Source of the DNA: Betaproteobacteria bacterium | GTDB taxonomy: Bacteria; Pseudomonadota; Gammaproteobacteria; Burkholderiales; Casimicrobiaceae | DNA length: 7,836 nt | Assembly (NCBI GenBank): GCA_005883655.1 | Contig: VBDA01000062.1 | Span: forward strand, 1 to 7,836 | Direction of reading: 5' to 3' | Position numbers and translations under genes: made by a program | In this document: in pieces, positions 1 to 5,571 of the stretch | How positions within the stretch are numbered: the first letter of the stretch is position 1 | Layout of the letters: every line of letters begins with the position of its first letter | Notes under the pieces: generated by a model | What the model saw: only the letters and a program-made list of their open reading frames with translations | Database searches by the model: none | Told to the model about the DNA's origin: nothing

Positions 1-17
1 CGTCCGGGACTTTGGAC

Positions 18-437
18 ATGACTTCGATTGATTTTTACACTCACATTACCGATCCGCTGGCGGTCGCCGGAAGACTGGTCGCCAAGGCACTCGCGCGACA
101 CGGAAACGTCCGCGTCCTGACACCGGATTCCGCGACCACCGACGCTCTCGACCGCCTGCTCTGGGTGCAGCCCGCGACCGGTTTCTTGCCGCATTGCCGT
201 GTAGGCAGCCCTCTCGCGTCGCAGACGCCCGTCTGGATCGACCACGCCATGGAGCATCAGGGTCCAGCTCTGGTGCTCATCAATCTGCATGAGCTACCAC
301 CGCCATTCTTCGCGCGCTTCGAGCGCCTGGCCGAGATCGTGAGCGTCGATGGAGCCGCGGCCGCGCGTGAGCGTTTCCGGTTTTATCGCGAGCGCGGTTA
401 CGAGTTGCGCACACATAACCTGTCCGAGAGCGGCTGA
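18..437 (+). CDS. holC: DNA polymerase III subunit chi
   Basis: This 139-residue protein matches the chi subunit of the polymerase III clamp-loader complex, which links the replisome to single-stranded DNA-binding protein. Family features seen are the N-terminal IDFYTH strand (residues 4-9), VRVLT (31-35), LDRLLW (44-49), FLPH (56-59), a hydrophobic VLINL strand (86-90) and a C-terminal ARERFRFYRERGYEL helix. E. coli chi is 147 residues, so the length fits. ATG at 18 is chosen because MTSIDFYT aligns with the usual family start; an in-frame TTG at 12 would only add two residues. The stop overlaps the next ATG (TGATG at 435-439), implying translational coupling. In the other direction, an ATGA at 18-21 would let a preceding gene end at 21. 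In many relatives that neighbour is the aminopeptidase gene pepA, but too little is visible here to name it. Confidence 0.93.
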   Translation: MTSIDFYTHITDPLAVAGRLVAKALARHGNVRVLTPDSATTDALDRLLWVQPATGFLPHCRVGSPLASQTPVWIDHAMEHQGPALVLINLHELPPPFFARFERLAEIVSVDGAAAARERFRFYRERGYELRTHNLSESG

Positions 438-1288
438 TGCCGAGCGCACGCGAACTGCTGGAGCAGGCCGACGCGTTGATGCGCAAGAACCGGAGCCGCA
501 GCGACAACGATATTCCGCTGCTTACCGACGTGGTCGCGATTGCCACTGCGCCTGCGCCCGCGTCGGCACCGATATTGGCCGCGGTTGCGCCGCACATGGA
601 TGTTCCGCTGCTCACCGATACGGTGCGAGAAGTCGTCTTCGATTTGGAGCCGCTGCAGGAGCAACCGATACCACGTCGCGCAATCATGGAAGGCGACCCG
701 TCGGACTGGCTGGTGATGGACACGATCGATCCGGCGATGCAGAGCATCACCGAACGTGCACCCGATACGCTGGCGGTTGCGCCGCCGATGACCGTCAAGG
801 CCTCCGGATCGGCTGCCACGCCTCCGCCCATGGGTTCGCGGGCGCCTGAGCAGACGCTCGCACCCATCGAAGAGTCGCCTCCAAGCCCGCTCGCGGCGAC
901 AATCCCTGCGATGGCGGCGGCGGCGCCCGTCGAAGAGTCTTCGCCAAGCCCGCCCGCGCCGATAACCCCTGCGGCGGCGGACGGGGTGCCCGTCGAGGAG
1001 CTGCCGCCAAGCCTGCCCGCGGCGACAGAGAGCGAGTCCGCGGCGGGCGACCAGGAACGTTGGCGCGCGCTGGCCGAGCAGGTTTCCATGCAAGTCCTGC
1101 AACGGCTGGATTTGTTCACCGATACCGGCCTAAAGGATCAGCTAGCGCAGCGTCTGAAGCCTATTGTCGAGCGTGCAAGCGCCGAGGTGGTTGTCGCGAT
1201 CACCCAGAACGTCGGCAGGCTGCTGCGCACCTACGTCTCCGAAGCCATCGAGCGCGAAATCGCACAGTGGAAACGTGACCAGCACTGA
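437..1288 (+). CDS. Uncharacterised Pro/Ala-rich protein, DUF2486-like
   Basis: A 283-residue protein of unknown function. The N-terminus (1-25) is a charged helix (ARELLEQADALMRKNR). Two copies of an (I/V)PLLTD motif follow at residues 26-31 and 56-61; IPxLTD is what I recall of DUF2486, a Burkholderia family, but this is from memory and was not searched. Residues 120-200 are low-complexity Pro/Ala/Ser/Glu with a 21-residue tandem repeat. The C-terminal segment, about residues 205-283, is predicted mostly helical (WRALAEQVSMQVLQRLDL to the end) and looks like the folded part. No signal peptide or membrane segment is seen, so it is probably cytoplasmic. It overlaps holC by one base and has no room for its own promoter, so it is likely expressed with holC. 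A link to replication is conceivable from position only. The gene is real: its codon bias matches its neighbours and its ends are ordered. Confidence 0.8.
   Translation: MPSARELLEQADALMRKNRSRSDNDIPLLTDVVAIATAPAPASAPILAAVAPHMDVPLLTDTVREVVFDLEPLQEQPIPRRAIMEGDPSDWLVMDTIDPAMQSITERAPDTLAVAPPMTVKASGSAATPPPMGSRAPEQTLAPIEESPPSPLAATIPAMAAAAPVEESSPSPPAPITPAAADGVPVEELPPSLPAATESESAAGDQERWRALAEQVSMQVLQRLDLFTDTGLKDQLAQRLKPIVERASAEVVVAITQNVGRLLRTYVSEAIEREIAQWKRDQH
860..1027 (+). repeat. 63-bp tandem coding repeat, about 2.7 copies
   Basis: Three in-phase units start at 860, 923 and 986. They encode APIEESPPSPLAATIPA..., APVEESSPSPPAPITPA... and VPVEELPPSLPAAT (residues 142-162, 163-183 and 184-197). The consensus core is (A/V)P(I/V)EE(S/L)xPS. 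The copies have diverged at many positions, so this is not a fresh duplication. The units form a flexible acidic, Pro-rich linker between the LTD-motif half and the helical C-terminal half of the protein. Copy number of such linkers often varies among related strains. Confidence 0.8.
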
Positions 1289-1328
1289 ACCAGAACCTGC
1301 CGGGTGCGCTACATGGAGGAAATCGTTC

Positions 1329-1466
1329 GTGATAGACTTAAATCCCATGAACAGATGCAAAGCGCGGATGAAATGCCGTTTCGGCGCGACCGGTGTATCG
1401 GCGCGGTATGGTTACGTCTACAGCTTTTATTTCGGCAAAACTGCCGAGGGCCGCGCTCACCGATAG
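1329..1466 (+). CDS. Tyr/Phe-rich leader peptide of the DAHP synthase gene
   Basis: A short reading frame upstream of the DAHP synthase gene. Its key feature is YGYVYSFYF at codons 27-35 (1407-1433): four Tyr and two Phe in nine codons, followed by ten more codons and UAG at 1464-1466. I favour GTG at 1329 because GGAGG at 1315-1319 lies nine bases upstream, giving 45 residues. In-frame ATG codons at 1347 (39 residues) and 1368 (32 residues) are alternatives without a clear Shine-Dalgarno; all keep the aromatic cluster in frame. By analogy with the pheA and trp leaders of enteric bacteria, its translation rather than its product matters: a ribosome short of charged Tyr- or Phe-tRNA would stall in the cluster. 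The stop codon lies at the 3' end of RNA segment 2 of the attenuator, as the mechanism requires. The exact start is unsure. Confidence 0.72.
   Translation: MIDLNPMNRCKARMKCRFGATGVSARYGYVYSFYFGKTAEGRAHR
1330..1338 (+). promoter_or_regulatory. Possible extended -10 promoter for the leader and DAHP synthase gene
   Basis: TGATAGACT fits the extended -10 form TGnTATAAT with four of six core bases. No convincing -35 lies 16-18 bases upstream, which extended -10 promoters can tolerate. Transcription would begin near 1345 and exclude the GTG start at 1329, moving leader translation to ATG 1347 or 1368. The alternative is that the gene is read from the holC operon or from a promoter inside the preceding gene. 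The two readings (strong Shine-Dalgarno plus GTG, or promoter here) exclude each other. Confidence 0.28.
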
Positions 1467-1535
1467 CTCATCGATACAAGCAACAACGAGTTTAAGCAAC
1501 GATCGGGCGGCCCAGAGGCCGCCCGATTTTTTTTT
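1396..1535 (+). promoter_or_regulatory. Four-segment transcription attenuator, Tyr/Phe-responsive
   Basis: Four RNA segments can pair in exclusive ways. Segment 1 (1396-1406) pairs with segment 2 (1451-1465): 1396-1401 with 1460-1465 and 1402-1406 with 1451-1455, leaving a four-base bulge. Segment 2 (1448-1464) pairs with segment 3 (1502-1513): 1448-1454 with 1507-1513 and 1460-1464 with 1502-1506, leaving a five-base bulge. Segment 3 (1502-1512) pairs perfectly with segment 4 (1517-1527) to form the terminator. Segment 1 ends one base before the first Tyr codon of the cluster, and the leader stop codon lies at the 3' end of segment 2. Expected behaviour: stalling at Tyr/Phe codons covers segment 1 and lets 2:3 form (read-through); a ribosome reaching the stop covers segment 2, so 3:4 forms (termination). 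The pairings were worked out by hand; the mechanism is inferred from the enteric trp and phe attenuators. Confidence 0.78.
1502..1535 (+). terminator. Intrinsic (Rho-independent) terminator of the attenuator
   Basis: A perfect 11-bp, GC-rich stem (ATCGGGCGGCC at 1502-1512 against 1517-1527) encloses the four-base loop CAGA and runs into nine consecutive T (1527-1535). This is the strongest intrinsic terminator in the window. It lies after the leader peptide but before the DAHP synthase start codon, so its position is that of a regulated terminator. It would also end any transcript reading through from the holC operon. The gene's Shine-Dalgarno GGAG (1537-1540) starts one base after the T-tract. 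Confidence 0.93.
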
Positions 1536-1547
1536 CGGAGACCCAAC

Positions 1548-2564
1548 ATGATTATCGTTATGCAACCCGATGCAGGAGCGGACCAGATCGAAGCGGTGGA
1601 AGCGAAGATCCGAGCGCATGGCCTGGCGGTACACGTCTCGCGCGGAACCGAGCGCACGCTGATCGGCGCGATCGGTGACGAGCGCACGCTCGAGCCGGAA
1701 ATGTTCGACCCGATGCCCGGTGTCGAAAAGTCGATGCACATCGTCAAGCAGTACAAGATGGTTGCGCGCGAATGGCACAAGGCGAATACCGTCATCGATG
1801 TGGCGGGCATCCCGATCGGCGGCAGCACCGTGCAGGTCATCGCCGGCCCCTGCTCGGTGGAAACCATGCCGCAGATGGAAGCTGCTGCCGCGGGAGCGAG
1901 AGCCGGCGGCGCTCGGCTGATGCGTGGCGGCGCCTTCAAGCCGCGCACGAGCCCTTACGCGTTCCAGGGAAGAGGCGTCGAAGGGCTGGAAATGCTGCGC
2001 TCCTCGGCCGACGCGCACGGATTGCCGATCGTCACCGAGCTCATGGACGTCAGGATGCTCGAGACGTTCCTGCAGTACGACGTCGACGTCATTCAGATCG
2101 GCACCCGAAACATGCAGAATTTCGATTTGCTGAAGGAGGTCGGGCGGATCAAGAAGCCAGTCATCCTCAAGCGCGGCATGTCGGCGACGATCAACGAATG
2201 GCTGATGGCCGCGGAGTACATTGCCGCTGGCGGTAATCACAACATCATCTTCTGCGAGCGCGGCATACGCACCTTCGAGACCGCGTATCGCAATGTGCTC
2301 GACGTCACCGCGATTCCGGTCCTCAAGCGCGAGACGCATTTGCCGGTCATCGTCGATCCCTCGCACGCCGGCGGCAAGGCATGGATGGTTCCAGCGCTTA
2401 GCTGCGCCGCGGTCGCCGCGGGCGCCGACGGTCTGCTCATCGAGATTCATCCCAATCCCTGCGAAGCGCTTTGCGATGCCGACCAGGCATTGACGCCAGC
2501 GGAGTTTGCAACCTTGATGGAAAAGCTAGGCGCGATTGCGCGCGCGATCGGGCGCGATATCTAA
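1548..2564 (+). CDS. aroF: 3-deoxy-7-phosphoheptulonate (DAHP) synthase, type I-beta
   Basis: This enzyme condenses phosphoenolpyruvate and erythrose 4-phosphate to DAHP, the first committed step of the shikimate pathway to Phe, Tyr and Trp. At 338 residues it matches the Thermotoga maritima/Bacillus-like I-beta class. Residues 1 to about 70 form the ferredoxin-like regulatory domain (MIIVMQPDAG, ERTLIGAIGD); the TIM-barrel domain follows. Visible motifs are IAGPCSVE (98-105), RGGAFKPRTSPYAFQG (126-141), KRG (208-210), DPSHAGG (270-276) and IEIHPNP (298-304). The metal ligands expected from the Thermotoga enzyme fall at Cys102, His273, Glu299 and Asp310, all present, so it should be active. 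In that enzyme the N-terminal domain gives Tyr/Phe feedback inhibition. GGAG at 1537-1540 lies seven bases before the ATG. It is preceded by a Tyr/Phe attenuator and followed by valS after 105 bases. The symbol aroF follows common use for this class; aroG or aroA would describe the same activity. Confidence 0.95.
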   Translation: MIIVMQPDAGADQIEAVEAKIRAHGLAVHVSRGTERTLIGAIGDERTLEPEMFDPMPGVEKSMHIVKQYKMVAREWHKANTVIDVAGIPIGGSTVQVIAGPCSVETMPQMEAAAAGARAGGARLMRGGAFKPRTSPYAFQGRGVEGLEMLRSSADAHGLPIVTELMDVRMLETFLQYDVDVIQIGTRNMQNFDLLKEVGRIKKPVILKRGMSATINEWLMAAEYIAAGGNHNIIFCERGIRTFETAYRNVLDVTAIPVLKRETHLPVIVDPSHAGGKAWMVPALSCAAVAAGADGLLIEIHPNPCEALCDADQALTPAEFATLMEKLGAIARAIGRDI

Positions 2565-2626
2565 ACCAAGGGCTGAGCATTCGCGACGGCGCGGCGCGCA
2601 GACCGCGGAGCGCAAGCTCGTTCCGC

Positions 2627-2632
2627 TATAAT
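2627..2632 (+). promoter_or_regulatory. valS: Probable -10 element of the valS promoter
   Basis: A perfect TATAAT lies 37 bases upstream of the valS start, which would place the start of transcription near 2639 and leave a leader of about 30 bases. No good TTGACA-like hexamer is seen 16-18 bases upstream; that stretch is GC-rich (CCGCGGAG). An imperfect 8-bp inverted repeat (2605-2612 with 2619-2626, one G-U pair) abuts the -10 on its upstream side. It lacks a T-run, so it is not an obvious terminator for the preceding gene. The rest of the 2565-2669 gap shows nothing else. Confidence 0.5.
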
Positions 2633-2669
2633 CTGCGGCTTTTGCCCGTTACGCTTCCGCTACCCGCCG

Positions 2670-5516
2670 ATGGATCTCGACAAGAGTTTTGAATCTGCCG
2701 CCATCGAGGCGAAGTGGTACCCGTTCTGGGAATCGCGCGGTCTCTTCAAGCCGTCGATGAAAAACGGCGCGCCGGCGTTCTGCATTCAGCTGCCTCCACC
2801 CAACGTAACCGGAACGCTGCACATGGGGCACGCATTTCAGCACACGCTGATGGACGTGCTGATCCGCTATCACCGCATGCAAGGCGACAATACCTTGTGG
2901 CAGGTCGGAACCGACCACGCCGGAATCGCGACCCAGATCGTCGTCGAAAATCAGCTCAAGGCAGAAGGAACATCGCGCCTCGAGCTGGGACGTGACAAAT
3001 TCGTCGAGCGCGTCTGGGCATGGAAGGAAGAGTCCGGTTCGACGATTACCCACCAGATGCGCAGGCTGGGTTCGTCATGCGACTGGTCGCGCGAGCGCTT
3101 CACCATGGACACGGGACTGTCGAATGCGGTGATCGAAACGTTTGTGCGCCTCTACGACGATGGCCTGATCTATCGCGGCAAGCGGCTCGTCAACTGGGAT
3201 CCGAAGCTCGGAACTGCCGTGTCCGACCTCGAAGTGGAGAACGAAGAGGAAACCGGGACCCTATGGGAGATTCGGTATCCATTGGCGGATGGGAGCGGTG
3301 ATTTGACGGTGGCCACGACGCGACCCGAGACGATGCTCGGAGACGTCGCGGTGGCGGTGAATCCCGATGACGCGAGATACGCTCATCTGGTCGGCAGGGA
3401 AGTCGCGCTGCCGCTGGCCGGACGCCGCATTCCGGTGATCGCGGACGCGTACGTCGAGAGCGAATTCGGCACGGGTGCCGTGAAGATCACACCGGCGCAC
3501 GACATCAACGACTGGGAGATCGGCCAGCGTCACGGCCTGACACCCATCACCATCTTCACGCTCGACGCCAGGCTCAACGACAACGTGCCGCGGAAATATC
3601 GCGGTCTTGATCGTTATGTCGCCCGCGAGGCAGTCCTTGCCGACCTGAGAAGCGCCGGCCTGCTGCACAGCGAGAAGTCTCACAAGATGGTCGTGCCGCG
3701 ATGTGGCCGCACCGGCGAAGTCATCGAGCCGATGCTCACCGATCAATGGTTCGTGGCCATGAGCAAACCCGCGCCCGCCTCGAATCCTTTGTTGGGCGGC
3801 AAGTCGTTCAAGGATATCTGCCTGCAAGCGGTCAATGGGGGCCTTCATAGCGCCGGCATGCAAGTGCCCGACCCGATCCGCTTCGTCCCCGACCACTGGA
3901 CATCGACATACAACCATTGGCTCGAGAACGTCTACGACTGGTGCATCTCGCGCCAACTCTGGTGGGGACATCGGATACCCGCCTGGTACGACGAGCAGGG
4001 CAACATCGTCGTGGCACGCAACATCGAGGAGGCGGCGCGGAAGTCCGGCAAACAAGCCGCCATGCTGACGCAGGACCCCGATGTTCTGGACACATGGTTT
4101 TCGTCCGCTTTGTGGTGCCACTCGACGCTGGGCTGGCCGGAGAAGACCCGCGAGCTCGAAATGTTTCTGCCGAGCTCGGTGCTCGTCACCGGCTTCGATA
4201 TCATTTTTTTCTGGGTCGTACGCATGATCATGATGACGACCTATTTCACCGGAAAGCTGCCTTTCCGCGACGTGTACATCAATTCGATCGTGCGCGACGA
4301 GGAAGGTCAGAAAATGTCAAAGTCCAAGGGCAATGTCCTCGATCCTCTGGATTTGATCGGCGGCACCAGCCTCGAGGATCTTCTCGCGAAGCAAGTCCAG
4401 GGGCTGGTGCTGGAGAAGCAACGTGCCACGATCGAGAAGCGAATCAGGAAACAGTTTCCCAACGGTATCCCGGGTTATGGCGCCGACGCAGTACGTTTCA
4501 CATTTGCCAGTCTCGCGACCTTTGGCCGGACACTCAATTTCGATCTCTCGCGCTGCGAAGGTTATCGTAATTTCTGCAACAAGCTGTGGAACGCGACGCG
4601 ATTCGTGCTCATGAACGTCGACGGCAAGGATGTTGGCCTCGACCTGTCCAAGCCGACGCGATTGTCAATCGCTGATCGATGGATACAAAGCCGCGTGCAG
4701 CAAGCGGCAGCGCAGATTGCAACCCACCTCGCGGCTTATCGCTTCGACTTGGCCGCCAAATCGATCTACGAGCTGGTCTGGGACGAGTATTGCGACTGGT
4801 ACGTCGAGCTCGCCAAGGTGCAATTGCAAGATGGCGCGCAACACGGAACCGAGGCCGAGCAGCGCGCCACCCGGCAAACCCTGGTTCGCGTGCTGGAGAC
4901 TATGCTCCGCCTCGCGCATCCCTTCATCCCCTTCATCACCGAAGAGCTGTGGCAAAAGGTCGCTCCGCTCGCGGGGAAGAGCGGCGAATCGATTTCGATC
5001 CAACCGTATCCCGCCTCCGGCGCGTCATCGACCGACTCGGCGCCCGATGCGGAGGCCGAGCGCGAAGTAACGCGGATCAAGGAGCGAACGATCGCATTGC
5101 GGACGCTGCGCAGCAAAATGGGAGTGTCTCCGGCGAAGCGCATCGCTGCGTTTGCCTCGGGAGACCGGGCGTCGTTAAGCGCGAGCTCCGCTTACGTGGT
5201 GGCGCTTGCCAAGCTGTCCGGACTGGAAATCGTCGACGAGCTTCCAAGGCACGACGCACCGGTCGAAGTGGTTGGCGGCGACAGGCTGATGCTCCACATC
5301 GAAGTTGATCTCGTCGCGGAGCGGGCGCGCCTCACTAAGGAGCTCGCGCGACTCGAATACGACATCGCCAAGGCAAAGGAGAAGCTCGCCAACGCGTCCT
5401 TTGTCGGGCGGGCGCCGCCCGCGGTGGTGGCAGACGAGCGTGCGCGGCTGCGGACGAACGAGGCTACGCTTGACAAGGTGAGGACGCAGCTGGATCGCCT
5501 GTCGGGCTCCGCTTAA
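2670..5516 (+). CDS. valS: Valine-tRNA ligase
   Basis: Class I aminoacyl-tRNA synthetase that charges tRNA-Val with valine in the cytoplasm and edits mischarged threonine. It has 948 residues, close to the 951 of E. coli ValS. The HIGH motif appears as HMGH at 51-54 within PPPNVTGTLHMGHAFQ; GTDHAGIATQ is at 80-89. The CP1 editing domain contains TTRPETMLGD (216-225) and TGAVKITPAHD (268-278). KMSKS is at 548-552. The anticodon-binding helical domain follows (YDWCISRQLW lies in the catalytic core; DEYCDWYVELAK comes after KMSKS), and the C-terminal 70 or so residues form the tRNA-arm coiled coil (ERARLTKELARLEYDIAKAK). Start ATG 2670 fits the family N-terminus (MDLDKSFESAAIEAKWYPFW), although no Shine-Dalgarno is visible in the C/T-rich bases before it. 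No frameshift or missing motif is seen. Confidence 0.98.
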   Translation: MDLDKSFESAAIEAKWYPFWESRGLFKPSMKNGAPAFCIQLPPPNVTGTLHMGHAFQHTLMDVLIRYHRMQGDNTLWQVGTDHAGIATQIVVENQLKAEGTSRLELGRDKFVERVWAWKEESGSTITHQMRRLGSSCDWSRERFTMDTGLSNAVIETFVRLYDDGLIYRGKRLVNWDPKLGTAVSDLEVENEEETGTLWEIRYPLADGSGDLTVATTRPETMLGDVAVAVNPDDARYAHLVGREVALPLAGRRIPVIADAYVESEFGTGAVKITPAHDINDWEIGQRHGLTPITIFTLDARLNDNVPRKYRGLDRYVAREAVLADLRSAGLLHSEKSHKMVVPRCGRTGEVIEPMLTDQWFVAMSKPAPASNPLLGGKSFKDICLQAVNGGLHSAGMQVPDPIRFVPDHWTSTYNHWLENVYDWCISRQLWWGHRIPAWYDEQGNIVVARNIEEAARKSGKQAAMLTQDPDVLDTWFSSALWCHSTLGWPEKTRELEMFLPSSVLVTGFDIIFFWVVRMIMMTTYFTGKLPFRDVYINSIVRDEEGQKMSKSKGNVLDPLDLIGGTSLEDLLAKQVQGLVLEKQRATIEKRIRKQFPNGIPGYGADAVRFTFASLATFGRTLNFDLSRCEGYRNFCNKLWNATRFVLMNVDGKDVGLDLSKPTRLSIADRWIQSRVQQAAAQIATHLAAYRFDLAAKSIYELVWDEYCDWYVELAKVQLQDGAQHGTEAEQRATRQTLVRVLETMLRLAHPFIPFITEELWQKVAPLAGKSGESISIQPYPASGASSTDSAPDAEAEREVTRIKERTIALRTLRSKMGVSPAKRIAAFASGDRASLSASSAYVVALAKLSGLEIVDELPRHDAPVEVVGGDRLMLHIEVDLVAERARLTKELARLEYDIAKAKEKLANASFVGRAPPAVVADERARLRTNEATLDKVRTQLDRLSGSA

Positions 5517-5571
5517 AGGTGCACACCGGGCAGCTGCGCTGTGCTTCATCCGCGGCACATCACTCTCCATC

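Noticed and set aside
1..21. Tail of an upstream gene ending TGA at 19-21 (ATGA overlap with holC)
   Set aside because: Only six codons are visible and they do not resemble a known aminopeptidase end; another frame is also open, so a gene cannot be called.
280..1119. 279-codon minus-strand frame opposite the uncharacterised gene
   Set aside because: Its Ser/Gly/Ala-rich low complexity mirrors the Pro/Ala repeats of the plus strand, and it crosses the well-supported holC end.
1304..1495. 63-codon frame overlapping the leader peptide in another phase
   Set aside because: Its GTG start has no clear Shine-Dalgarno and it has no codon pattern of interest; the GGAGG at 1315 lies inside it and fits the GTG at 1329 of the aromatic-rich frame instead.
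1465..1501. Aptamer-type riboswitch in the gap before the DAHP synthase gene
   Set aside because: The stretch is CAA-rich and unstructured, and the region is explained by the leader-peptide attenuator; no T-box specifier or known aptamer core is visible.
1338..2450. 370-codon open frame on the minus strand opposite the DAHP synthase gene
   Set aside because: It is a shadow of a high-GC gene with third-position GC bias; its translation is Arg/Asp/His-rich with no recognisable fold, and the plus-strand gene has all catalytic motifs.
3261..4121. 286-codon minus-strand frame inside valS
   Set aside because: It lies wholly within the valine-tRNA ligase gene and shows no recognisable motif.
5521..5544. 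Inverted repeat GCACA...TGTGC between valS and the MFS gene as a terminator
   Set aside because: The stem is five base pairs with a long loop and no T-run follows, so it is not a credible intrinsic terminator.
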